Shown: positions 10,733 to 22,260, counted from the first letter of the stretch. The stretch is DNA of 64,000 nt from Ceratodon purpureus (GCA_014871385.1 CM026426.1:96716072-96780071); one strand, 5' to 3'. The notes: a model not told the origin generated them from the sequence alone. Translations and numbers: made by a program.

Positions 10733-13570
10733 ATGGACTATGTCTCAGATGACGAGGTACCCGTTGAAGTGCCCGTAAACCCAGACCTTCCAGACTTCGT
10801 GGTTGTACCCTCAAGACAATGGCAGAACAAGACTGTAACAATATACAGTGACGACAATATCCCGTTAGCAGAGGGTTTGATCCGGAACCCACGGTCCAGC
10901 TTGGTATCTAACACGGTTGGTCCCCTTGGTGATTCCGTCGTCGTCGTCCAGGTATCACGTTCTTTGGTCGAAGAAGAGTCAGAGGATGATTGGAGGTACT
11001 CCTTCAAAACGTGGCCTATGAGCCACGTCTATCTGGATGGAGTTAGCCTAGAGCACCATAGTGAACGTGATGTGTATAACCGTTGGGTTGCGGAGCGTAA
11101 CCGATCCCTGGGAGATCGTACCTGATCGTATGATAACTCCTCTAGGAATACCCCCCCACTTATATCACGTCACGCTGAGTTTCTGATGACCCAGCCATCT
11201 ATCAACTCTGTAGCAGCAAACACGTGCTGCGCTCACCTATGCGTCCAACACTATCCCAGAGATAAAATCTCTACTCTACGGTCGCGTATGTACAACAAGA
11301 CCACAGTGCAGTTCCGTAACCACATAAAACTCGACGTGCATAGACAGATCCACAAGAATTCAGCGGGGAGTAGTGTGGTGACTCTGGAGGGCATAGATGT
11401 TTGCCCCTTCGCCTGGATGAAGATTATGGGAGTGAGCTCCAGTACATTTTATAGAAATGCCAAGTATGCTGCTGCTGGTTTCGAGGCTCAATTTCACGGT
11501 AATACTGGTTTACGTAAACCTAGAAATCACACAGTAGTAGCAACTGCCGTCCTAGGGGCCATCCTTGACAGGCATGCCGACCACATGCCCCACAAGAGTC
11601 GTGTTCTGCCTTCAGGGGAGACAGTTGTAGCTAAAGTTCTGCCTTCCAGTTTCAAATGGAAGGAACAGATTCCCATCCTCGATGAGCATTTAGCGGACTG
11701 CGGATTGCCTCCTATGTCCGCTTCTTACTTGAGCAAGATCAGGAGGCTTAGCTATCCAGAATATTACGCCAAACGGGTAGGAGACAACTTCGCTCGTTGC
11801 TCAAAATGTGATGAGTTCCAGTCCCAGAAGAAGTTGACGGTTACAGGATCTCAGGCGTCCCTGTTGTGGTCTATGAAAATGAGGCTGCACAATGACTTTG
11901 GAATGGCGCATAGGGACTTGTACTACCTAAATCGATTCAGGTCGAAGGCTACTCCGCATGAAGTTCTTACAATTATGCATGACAAGATGGACCACTCGAA
12001 GACGGCATCGCCGGCCTTATCCCACAAGGTCAAACACTTAGACGGTCTCATGAAGCTTCCTCTCGCTGTCATGGGAATGCTTGCTCATGGGCATGTGGAC
12101 CAACGTTACGCCCATTATGGCCTTGACATTTACTCACACGACGCTAATTACACGGTTGGATCGTTTGCGAAGCTCCTTCGGGACCTTGAGTCACCCCCTA
12201 AATCCACCTCTTGGGAACTCTTTCAAGAGAATCCTTCCCACCCATTGTATGCCGCGCTTTTGCATGGTTCAGAGATGTGTTTGGATCCTCTTGGCCCTCC
12301 TCCTGAGGTTCCTGTTGCTGCTAAACCCTTGCCTCCCATTCTTAACGTCCAAATGGATAACGCTGTCAGTGATAACAAGAATAGGTTTGTATTTTCATTC
12401 TGGTCCCTATTAGTCGCGAAGCGGGTGTTTCGCGAAGTGTACGTGAATTTCATGCTGGTCGGCCATACTCATGACGATATTGATGCCCTTTTCGGGCGAT
12501 GGAGCATGGCTTTGCGGAGGGAGGACTTCCCCACAGTACCTCTCCTCATGAAGTACTTCATGAAACATGAAGCAGTACCAACAATTCCGCATCTTGTTCA
12601 GGAGGTCCCAGATTTCAAGAAATTCATCGCGGAGTGGATGCTTGATGGCGACGATACGTTAATGGGTCACACTAAAGCTCATCAGTTCAAATTCTATGTA
12701 GATTTTTCAGGATGCCCTGTCATGAAGTATAAAATCTTCTGTCACGACGACGACTGGTTGCCAAAAGGAGATGGTTGTGGCATCAAGTTGTGGAAGGAGG
12801 ATTCAGAAAGTCGATCTTTATGGCCCCGTGGTGTTCCTGGTGCCGTGGCGCCTCGCGAGATGCGGCACCTGCCTGATGTGATTAAGGGCTTGTCGGGTTT
12901 TGTAGATCATTGGGAGAGGCTATCTTCGGATTCAGTCGAGTCCAGAAGAATCTATGAGCCACTCTCATACTATTGGAACGATGTTAAAGAGGCTCTTTCC
13001 ATCCCCTTTGATGCTGTCCCCGCCTTGGAGCATGGTTTTTGGCCATCCACGCGGCTCGCTCACTCCGTCGAAGACGAGTTTCAGGAAGATGGAACTTTGC
13101 GCGAGGAGTTCGCAGAGGATGATCACTTTGTTGGTCACAAACGAGATCGCCGAGGACCGTCGTTCCGTGTTGCGCGAGACCTTTTTGCAGGGTACTTCTT
13201 GGCGCTTTGACCCTGCGATGAAGACGATCGTCCTTTCTGGCTTGCGAGGGCCTTGACTGACCCTAATTCGAACCCTGACCTCCCGAACACGATCCAAGTA
13301 GAGTTCTACCGCCCAATTTCCCGAGATGAAAATGTTTTGAAATTCTATACCGGCTGGGATGTGGATGGGAGACTTCGTTGGACAGTTGAGAAGGATGTAC
13401 CCGAGTCGTGGCAAAGTACTGACGCAGTCATAACAGCTTAGAAATCCAAAGTTAAAAAAAATGTCAACGAGCGGGGCGTTGGCAAGGATCCAACGCTGAA
13501 GATCCCACTGAAACAACTGGACATTATAAAGGCCTCCTTGGAGAGATTTGTGTCTCCGGATTCTGAATAA
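10733..13570 (+). CDS. Transposase-like protein with VGHTHDDID motif (DUF7869-like), stop-interrupted
   Basis: One frame stays open from ATG 10733 to TAA 13570 apart from TGA at 11123, TGA at 13208 and TAG at 13439. No frameshift is seen, giving about 945 codons. The N-terminal ~130 residues are acidic (MDYVSDDEVPVEVPVNPDLP). The middle has a Cys pair (FARCSKCDEF), then LNVQMDNAVSDNKNRFVFS..., then VNFMLVGHTHDDIDALFGRW. This spacing of acidic residues (QMDN, GHTHDDID) is typical of a group of plant, algal and animal proteins annotated DUF7869, and it resembles an RNase H-fold transposase core. The C-terminus (RPFWLARAL, KIPLKQLDIIKASL) is separated by the stops. An acceptor-like CAG lies 5 bp upstream of the ATG. 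It is the likely mobilising enzyme of element 1. The superfamily is not established. Confidence 0.65.
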
Positions 13571-13702
13571 ACATGTAGCTTTGAAGTTGGTGGTCTTGAA
13601 GTTCTGAATTTAGTGAGATCGCTTATATTCGTTTGAAGACGACTGAACTGAATTTCGTTCGTCCCTTCATCCAACATTATGTTTTTAAGACAAAGGTAGA
13701 TG

Positions 13703-14033
13703 TTTAGCTCGAGTCGACCTAATCAGTTATAGCGTATTAGTTCTAGCGTATTTATGTTTTGAATACTAGCTAATTACATATATTTAATTGGAGGGAACAC
13801 TACTTAAGTGTTTCAGTCCATTCCTTATTTATCATGTGTACCACATTATAGACCGCAGTTTAGGTCGAGGCGACCTAAACTGCATTTGGCGTTGAAGTTC
13901 GTACTTTACGAGTGCGGGATACCAACAGGTCACCTATAGTTCTTAGTGTAGATTTTTACTTAGTACCCTAAAACGTTGATTCTATATCATATGTACTGCC
14001 ACATAACAGCCATTTAGGTCGAGGCGACCTAAA
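13703..14033. repeat. Element 1 palindromes (right group)
   Basis: 13703-13722 is TTTAGCTCGA-G-TCGACCTAA, a hybrid of the two arm types. 13859-13879 and 14013-14033 are both TTTAGGTCG-AGG-CGACCTAAA. The last two are each followed by a similar stretch (CTGCATTTGGCGTTGAAGTTC and CGACATCTAGCGTTGAAGTTC), so the flanks are repeated too. Degenerate half-sites occur near 14236, 14343 and 14503. Confidence 0.85.
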
Positions 14034-14258
14034 CGACATCTAGCGTTGAAGTTCCTAGTTTGGATCTCTGAAGTAGAGCCGATAACATACATTTGTTGGC
14101 ATGGGACTATACTGAAGTCCGTATGTTCTTGGATTGCATATCATACTGTGGAAACTGTAGGCAGCTATGTTGGTCGAACAACTTGATTGTTTGTACAGGT
14201 CTGAAAGAGCCTGTCACGGATTCAACATTTAAGGAGTGTCGACCTAAATTGTATTTCC

Positions 14259-14263
<5 letters not shown>

Positions 14264-14286
<23 letters not shown>
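14264..14286. repeat. Short (TA)n microsatellite
   Basis: CATATATATATATATATATATATTATATAA-type run in the 3' noncoding part of element 1. Nothing else is seen between 14034 and 14520 except degenerate palindrome half-sites. Confidence 0.85.
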
Positions 14287-14289
<3 letters not shown>

Positions 14290-14521
14290 AAGATTTCCCA
14301 GCATATCCATTGTGTCCATCTCTTGTTATTTGTTTGATGTTCATTTAGGGTGGTTCGACCTACCTTGTATTTTTTCAAATATTTCTAGTAAACCCCTACC
14401 TTCTTTCATTTCCCATTAGTACTGTGTGATCATGTCCCAAATTAATGGAAATTGCTTATAAGCTTTTCCTTGCCAAGTATGGGACCATTGTGCCCATTTT
14501 AACTCGACCTGATCTAATGCA

Positions 14522-14571
14522 TTATTTTGGGAGATGATAAATCTCCCAAAATAACGAATATGGTGTTACTA
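14522..14571 (-). repeat. Right terminal inverted repeat with hairpin, and target duplication
   Basis: 14541-14567 is the exact reverse complement of 3288-3314 and is followed by ACTA (14568-14571). The inner 14 bases (ATCTCCCAAAATAA) also pair with TTATTTTGGGAGAT at 14522-14535 across a 5-nt loop, so the right end alone can fold into a 14-bp hairpin. The left end has no such partner. Confidence 0.88.
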
Positions 14572-15773
14572 TTAGTTTATACTTGCAACAACATAATATA
14601 AATCACATTGATACATTGAGTACGCATCATGGATACGAAGTTTGAACATTTCAGATATACATCCACTCCCTCCTCAAGCATGAAGCCATTACAGCCACAT
14701 CTCAAACCTCTCACATGTACAAAATATGCCAATTACAGGTGAGGTATGGTTGAACTGAAAGTCACAGCATGAAAGCAAAACTCAGAGGAATCAAAGAAGA
14801 CAAGAAACTTTCTAAGCCAGTAGCGGAAGATCAAGCTGTCCAATACTTGCAAATAAAATAATTGAAAACGCTAAAAAGAACTGTCAAGAGGAATATGGCC
14901 ACTAGTAAGAGAAACAGTTATAACGAGAGTCAAGAAATTGATTATGTGGAACTGAATAAGCAATATGGTACCCGCAGTAGACCCTATGCTAAACTACACC
15001 TCGCTTGAAGACAACAAGCGAAAGCTAACTATACATAAAATCCTTGGAAATACTACTGAAGAGGCGAGCAACAGAGATGTCTGTTATAGCAACGATCCAA
15101 GACCAGAATAAAATTAAGGAAATTCTACCTCAGCCGATGAACGCTTCGTCACAACTCCATTGGTTACAGAAAAAAACGAAACGCACTCATTAACAGAGCT
15201 AGCTCTATGGACCATGAATTAGATAGTGCACTGACGAAACACAAGAAAACCCAAGAGGATGCATAATCGCTCCAAACCAGCAGCAGATTATTGCTAGGAA
15301 AGGGCTCGTTGAGATACATAAATGGAATCATGAAGAACGAAATCACTCGCTCTGGAGCTACCAGAATCTACAAGTTAACAGAACTACTCTCTCGAAAGGA
15401 ATCGGCAGTAAAATACGGGGGACAGAGATACCGAGATGTAAAATTCTATCTAATTAACGAAACGGGTGTTCTGTAGAGAACAGCCTCTCCATGGTCCCAA
15501 TACGACCCTCCCATACACCAACTAGGTCTAACAAGAGCATGATCTGCGAACTTGCATATTCTCACAAGCTGTCTGGGCCATACAATTGCAGATTCGATAT
15601 CAAAGCAATCCATTTAAGTTAATGACTTAAACAAATTTGGACCATGTCATTACCGAACTGGCTTGCAAGCACATGAAACACATGCACATAAGATAGATAC
15701 AATATAAGGAAGGAATCTGACATACCATCATACCCTCTTAGGCTGGGTGCGTGAGGGGCTCGGATTGGTGAAC
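14572..15773 (-). other. Remainder of the methylase-gene intron
   Basis: Sequence between element 1 and the exon that ends at 15774. Together with 3264-3287 this would be a ~1.23-kb intron without the insertion. Short open frames (15164-15346, 15291-15476) show no features. It includes the second copy of the 17-bp repeat at 15566-15582. Confidence 0.6.
15566..15582 (+). repeat. 17-bp direct repeat, copy 2
   Basis: ACAAGCTGTCTGGGCCA, the same as at 2606-2622 and in the same orientation. Confidence 0.5.
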
Positions 15774-18700
15774 TTGCCACTCACATTTGATTTTCAGTTT
15801 GTATTTTAAAACCCTATGCATTAGCTCGTGAAGATATCCCATAGGCATCAGAACCAGGATAGCACCATCATCGTGCAGATAGTCATAGGCAAACTCAAAA
15901 CCGGACGAGTACCAATGATTGATTGAACCATCCAGAGAGTTCCACACGGGTACGCTATCTCCGAAACCAGGAACAAGTGTTTGGAATGGTTGGTCAACGA
16001 TGACGAGGTTTGCAACTGGGAATATGCCTCCCTTTCCACGAAGAAAAGTCTCCTCCTCTCCCTTTGCCTGATAGAGTTAGAAAAAAATTAGATCATGTCA
16101 AATGGAATTTGAATGTTTTAAGAAAATAACATTTAGGGGTATTGAGAGGAGTGTACCGTCAATGCGAATTCTTCAAATGTTGATGCCTCACTCTGGAGAA
16201 AATCCCCAACCGAGTTATTAATTACATGCTCCTGGTATTTTACACCGTCTGGAGCCCGTCTAACAAGAGAGGTCCGCAAAGTAGACAAATAGCCACCTCC
16301 GATGCTTCTGGTCACATGAGAATGGGACTTCAAGGACCTAGCTTCGGACTGTGCCCCATCGATATCATGCCTCCCTTTCTTTGAAGATCCGGCCTGCTCA
16401 TTGTCTGCTCCACTAGCCCGTTTGTTGCCCTTAGCCGGTTCTTTAGCACCTGTCACAATACTTGATGGCGCCGCTTTCTTACCCGCAAGAGCACCCCCTC
16501 TCGATTTGCCCTTCGATGCCTTTGCGGCTGCGACCTCAACCTGTGCCTGTTGCTCCTCACTCTCCTTAGCAGCAGCAGTGAGCCGTTGAAACGAGGGCTC
16601 TACTGATCGCCTGTTTTCGAGCTCATGCGGAGGAGTGTCACTAAGATCGATCTCCAAGTACCAGTGGCATTTGAATAAGTGTTCCTCAGACCAATCCACT
16701 GCTTGGTCCGCGGTGAACATGCAGTCTTCGTTGTTGAGGTCAAGCCAAGATGCGAAGCATGGATGCGCCTCTGGTACATGCTTTTCCGCTCATAATACAT
16801 GTGTCCAATAGCTACAACCATGACAACCCAACACGAATTTTTAATCAAACAATAGTTGAAACTAACCACGTGAATCCAAAGTCACAACCTGAGTTAAAGT
16901 ACCAAACCTCCAAACCACTCCAGAAAACTAACCACTCAAGTCAGTCACTCCATCGTCGACGTAAGAATCAAAACAATGTACCCAACGAAGTGAGCAGTAG
17001 CAAGTTACTTGGTTACGCAATAGCCAACCCAAGTGGCAAGCGTTAGATGGAGGCTCTCAGTAACCGGGTTCCAGGTACTGTAAACTTCATCCTAAGTGCG
17101 GTGAATTGCTAGTAAACGTAACGGAGAGAGATTACTAGAAACTCAAGGTGCCGGATACGAGCACAGCAACGCTAAGGTAGTGTACATGGCAAGATTCAGA
17201 TCCGTCCTGATAATTCAGATATGCAAATTTCCGTCAGATTAATTAAACAGTAGTTGAAAAGCACTATACATTTATCCACATCTTCATAATAAAATATACA
17301 AATACATAGAGAGTAGGATTAACAATTACCGGTAAATGAGGCGATTCATGGCTCTTTCGCCATGGGGCTGCTTCGGGCTTCCCACTCCGCGGACTTCTGG
17401 ATCTCCTTGTTGAGAATAGGCAGATTGAAGGCGTAATCCCACTGTCTGATTCGATTTGATGCGACGTAAGCATCGAACTTTATACTCGGTTTGACATCAG
17501 TAAGTGCGTAATCACTCACTACATCCGCGTAGAACTCCATTGACTTTTTCTTCAACATATGCCAGAACACGTATTTGTGGAGGTAAGTGTTAAATGTAGC
17601 GTCATTGAACGGATGAAGAGGAAACTTCTTAAGCTTCCTGTTTGCATCGGATGAGTTCCAGATTCTTAGAATCTGCTCTTTCTCTGTCGAGGGTATACAG
17701 GAGCAGCAAGGTTCTGTAACTTCTCAATTGTCATCTCTGGGGTGGAGTTCATCGACCAATGCTTGGCAATCTGACAAGTAACATCAGAAAATGAGTTAGT
17801 GAGATTTGTCACTTCAGCTGTACTGACTAGTAAGACATAATTTCTATTAGTGATAAATTGCAGTGGCTACCATCATTGGACCATGTTCGGCACCGAACAA
17901 GTAATCGTCAATACTCACTGCAAATGAGTACGGGACTCTAAACTAAAACAAAGACAATAGACACTCATAGCAACCGAGGCAGACACTGATAAATTACAAA
18001 GAGCAGTCCTTGGCGCAATCTATGCAGAACACAGTCATAAGTTGTTGAGTACGCTTATGGTCCATGAAAGAACCCACAACAAGTCACTGCACTATGAGAG
18101 CTATCCAGTTAAACTAAATACTAAATTTCAGATTACATATGCTTGAGCATGAGAGCTAAATCAACCATCAGGTGATCTACAGCCCATCAGAAAGTATGAT
18201 TAACATTTCAAGATAAGCAAAAAGAAGTTTATACTGGTTTCTTCTAGAAGCGACGCAACTAAATAACTCAATAAGACCGTACACCTTAACTCAATTAGTA
18301 TTGCATTAGTGCATTGAAAAGAACTGTGCATCTCACTCTACCTAAAAAGCCTTTGAAACAAAATACTCGTAGCACACAAATATGCTCAAGTTCGACTAGT
18401 CCCTGCTTACTGAGGCCATGTGGTGAATATTGAGGCGTTCGGTGCAGAACACCCGCACATGGACCCGACAGTGCTGGACAATAGGGCTTGGTTCTAAATC
18501 ATATTTAACTTCGAAATACAAACAACGAATGCAATAAGATTTAGGGTAAATTGAAAAGTTTCATCGATACACTAGAACCGGTCCTACGAATTTCTGTCTC
18601 AACATGGTGTTCGGCACAGAACACCCCTGGTTCGAAAAGCTTAGAGTGGACCCTACGAGTTCTACGGTTTATTCATAGTATATAGAGAGTGCGTCCCACT

Positions 18701-20454
18701 AAGAGAATACAAGGAAGCGAAGTTCATGCACATAATTGATTGAGCATTACCTCGGTCAGAAATAATTTTCCATTCGCAGGATTTGAAATCGTCAACAATT
18801 TGTTAAATGCAGAGGAGAAGCTTTTCCGCTTTGCTTCCATGGCTCCATTTATTGCTTGAAGCAGTACATCAGCCGTGCGCCTACGCCGCGGAACATCTTC
18901 TTCGTATTTTCTTTGACCTTCATCACCAGCCTCTGTGATCTCTTGCTGCAATGAACATTTGAGAGATAGTGAGTGTTCAAGAATATAAAATCAGTTTGAA
19001 ACAATATACGATAATGAAGAAATCGAATTTGCTTACACTGTAAATGAATTCGAGGAACCTTGCTCTTGGTACCGGGTACCAGGGCCTTTTCTCCAAGGGT
19101 AGTTCAAGGGACTTAAGTGCCGCAGTCATCTCATCAGGTAAAAGCACATCCCGAAATTGCTCAAGAAGCAGTGACCCAAGTTTTCGAATTCGGTGCATAG
19201 TATGGACTTGGTTCTGCTTCACATGCGAGTTTTCATTCGATTTGTTGATGTCGTGCATAGCAGTTAGTACATCCGTCACATCCTCATGTGTTTTGAGCAG
19301 AATTTACCTCACCCTGAAATGCCATTCATAATCATTTTTATGTGATTTCTTTATGAAATCATACCAGGCTACCAGACGGTGGTTTCAAGCCCACACGTAG
19401 AAATATTTGTCAGATAGAGCAGAAAGTTCACTGTCCTCTTTTAGGAAATCCTCAAACTCCATGTCTCTTCTTTGCCAGCATGAACTCCATTTTGCTCGTT
19501 CTTCTGCAGTAACGATCTTCTCTTGTCCTTCAAAGTTAGTTGTAGAAACATAGAAAGCAGCAGCTCCGTCACGATAGCCATGGACAAACTCTGCCTGCAT
19601 CTTCGTGAAATCCATCTCGAGCGCTAGGCGTACTACCTGCAATTTCCTCATTCTGCAAAGGGGAATGTCAATGTGCGATTTACCCCCTTCGAACAACTCA
19701 AGGCGCTTCAGGATTTGGATCGAGATCACCCTGGTTTGGCGATGTGCAACTATGAGCTCGTACTCCTGCTCAGAATCTAATGCTGGTCCAATCATGTCCG
19801 GTTCATCTCCACCATTTCCTACATCGCCATCGTCCCCGTCACGGATATGGAGCTCAACTCTATGAGGTGCATCGTCCTCCTGAAGATCCTCTTCTATCAC
19901 CACATCGATCGCATCACCTCCTTCAGGATCATCATCACCATCTAGTTCGGAGTCATTGCCGCCTGCTACTAGCACAGCAGATCACGAAGATTAGTTAGTT
20001 TGTGAAATACTAGGAAGAGGAGCATCCTAGTTTCTATTGAATATACATTGTAGTTTCTAATGAATCAGAATGAGCTTCGCTGAATTAAAGCAGGAACATT
20101 ACCTCGATCATCAGCTCTCGGACTCTTGGCACTCTGATCATTATTTATGCTTCTTTGAGTTGGCTCTACTATGATCTGGTCCAGGTGCATGTCTGTAACA
20201 TCTGGAAGAAAGCACGAGAATAATTTCATAATGTTTCATTAAGAATAATTTCATATTGTCATAATTAAGAATAATTAAGAATTATGTTATGCATGCGTTC
20301 GGTGCAGAACGCATCATATTACATTCAAAACATTCCATTATGACCAACCATAATATAAGAGGTTTATAGAGAATGCCGTACCGATTTCTCCCGGGACAAA
20401 TTCCGCATCCATCTTACTCCCCTGTAGCTGTACGAGCTGATCCCCAAATGCAAT
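15774..20454 (-). pseudogene. Methylase-like gene, 5' exons (acidic and basic regions, then DQPF motif)
   Basis: Eight exons chain on the minus strand with matching phases at most joins: 20454-20382, 20201-20103, 19968-19397, about 19279-19037, 18945-18751, 17770-17330, 16788-16157 and 16067-15774. The product has an Asp/Glu-rich region (DGDDDPEGGD..EEDLQEDD), helical regions, an Ala/Lys-rich basic block (KASKGKSRGGALAGKK...GNKRASG) and then FPVANLVIVDQPFQTLVPGF. That last stretch occupies the place of the (D/N/S)PP(Y/F/W) catalytic motif of N4/N6 amino-methylases, with Gln replacing the first Pro. The glycine-loop part follows in the next exon at 3263-2843 (phase 0 to 0, ...KCEWQ + TFNFSAVLLVK). 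Order DPPF then FxGxG is the beta class (PF01555). The 17.3-17.8 kb exon has a frame change and a TGA. The first exon is not found. It is probably carried by element 2, because its introns hold that element's 14-mers. DNA or RNA binding without methylation is possible. Confidence 0.6.
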
Positions 20455-21458
20455 CTGAAAACAAAAGGCGTGGTTAGTGACCCGTTCGGCACAGAACATG
20501 GTGAACTAGATGGACATTGATACTTTAACTGCCCCATGATTTAGAAAAAATCAACATAATCTATCATATAAGTTACTAATATTGCAAAAATCCTACAAAT
20601 GTAGATAGAAATGGCCTTAATTTCACCTCAAAATACCATGTTCTGTGCAGAACGGCACTTCTATGCAAACAACTGATAATATCCAAGGAAATTCAACATC
20701 AAGGAGTAAATATACGAAGTTGCATATACTAAATATGTTGGAGAACAAATCACGTTATGTTCAATAAATTTCATTTTACATTGCCTTAGGGACCTCTACT
20801 CGGCGCAGACCAACAACGAAACGTTAAGAAATAAAACATTCAGATAACATGAGGAACATCGGCAACCCCTGTTCGGCACAGAACAACAAATTGAATTCAA
20901 GGGTCAAAGAATTTAAGATTACAACCTCAGTCCTATTCGGCACTTTATAACAATGTTACTTCATATATTACATTAATTTAGATCACAATTTCTCACAAGG
21001 TTTACTCTGATTGGCGCAGAACAACCCTGTTGGACATTACATATATTTCAAGTATATTATCTTCTAAAGCTTTAAGTTGTCTGTTCGGCACAGAACAACC
21101 AGGTTGATTGTAACAAGACATATGCATGTCAAACTAACTACCAAGTAAATTGCATGATTCGGCACCAAACATATGTCAAACCATATCTCAAACTATGTCC
21201 GAACTCTACCACTATTTCTAAGTTAGATTAGCGTGTTCGGCAAAGAACGTCACCACTCAAAATAATGAATCACAACGAGAAACACAACGATCCAAAGAAC
21301 AACCAAGTGTTTTCCATTCTCTCACAAATTATGCACGTATTATAACGAAGCACATCCATAATGACCACTTCCACGTACCAAGATGCGTATCCATACATTA
21401 ATAAACTCAAAGTCACTTTCAGACAGTCGAATCACCTAAACCTTGTTCTGCGCCGAAC
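17885..21458. repeat. Element 2 palindromes (14-mer) in methylase-gene introns and upstream
   Basis: Copies of GTTCKGYRCMGAAC lie at 17885, 18437, 18609, 20297, 20484, 20640, 20871, 21083, 21235 and 21445 (start positions; 14 bp each). Examples are GTTCGGCACAGAAC, GTTCGGTGCAGAAC, GTTCTGTGCAGAAC and GTTCTGCGCCGAAC. Degenerate copies lie near 20810, 20936, 21012 and 21158. All fall outside the predicted exons. The densest group, 20.3-21.5 kb, lies upstream of the first visible exon. Confidence 0.85.
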
Positions 21459-22260
21459 AGTGGGCGAACAGTACATGTGCATTAGATCTATGGGATCGAC
21501 CAAACCCTCAAATATACCTTGATCTGCTAATAACAATGAGTATAGTGAACAAACTGCTAATGCAAATCTGAAAACAAGCATTCATGTGAACTTATTATCG
21601 TAGTTTCTGCAACAATCTTAACAAACCTAATTTTCTTGTGCATAGTTGACTAATCCTACTAGGCTGCATTGTCCAATCGTACAAATTCATTGAACAAACA
21701 TCATTCGGTGACTAAGGGAATCACAACTCATTAGCCATGGATAAACAGGTAACGAGCTCACGACATCAACACCGCACACAGGAGGGACTTAGGCACACTT
21801 AGGGGAGAATGCGATTGTACTAATACCAATAGAAAGCTATCATAGTTATAAAAGCACTTACCCAACTGAGAACTACATGCAACGCAAACCAAAACCGAGC
21901 CCCTCTAAACAATGTCACCAAGTTTGACTCACTCACGCAGATGGGAGAAGACTCACTCACGCAGATGGCCGAATTCAAATTTGTTTAAGAATTCTAGAGC
22001 GAGGTACCCAAACAGAGTAGTTTCATCCACCAGATCGCATTAACAGGAAAGTGAATTATAAAAAGTTTTCATTGTATTCAAAATAGCTTCATTCATGACA
22101 ACATTAATGATTCAAGTCTATTTGTTTATAAATTGTAGCCCTTCTGGAAATAGATCTCACGGCTAACCAACGTGATTGCCATAATTTCAATAGAGTGTAT
22201 TATATATTTTCAATGACCTAAACATGAAATTCCTGTTGACCTTCTCTAGGGCCTAGCTTG
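20455..22260. other. Noncoding DNA rich in element 2 palindromes
   Basis: No supported gene. It contains the densest cluster of the 14-mer palindromes and probably the unrecognised first exon and promoter of the methylase-like gene. A short direct repeat (GACTCACTCACGCAGATGG) occurs twice near 21929-21968. Confidence 0.5.

Larger units (their letters stand above)
3288..14567. mobile_element. Element 1: 11.28-kb TIR transposon with private palindromes
   Basis: The element is defined by 27-bp perfect terminal inverted repeats and a 4-bp (ACTA) target duplication. It carries minus-strand genes at 3871-6096 (FCP1-fold protein) and 6304-8064 (coiled-coil protein), a noncoding centre at 8.1-10.3 kb, and a plus-strand transposase-like gene at 10733-13570. 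Palindromes of the TTTAG(C/G)TCGA family recur in its introns and intergenic DNA and stop at its borders. It lies within an intron of the methylase-like gene of element 2, which it lengthens from about 1.2 to 12.5 kb. No known superfamily name can be given with confidence. The coding regions have nonsense codons but no frameshifts that I can see, so the insertion seems fairly young. Identical TIRs agree with that. Confidence 0.85.
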
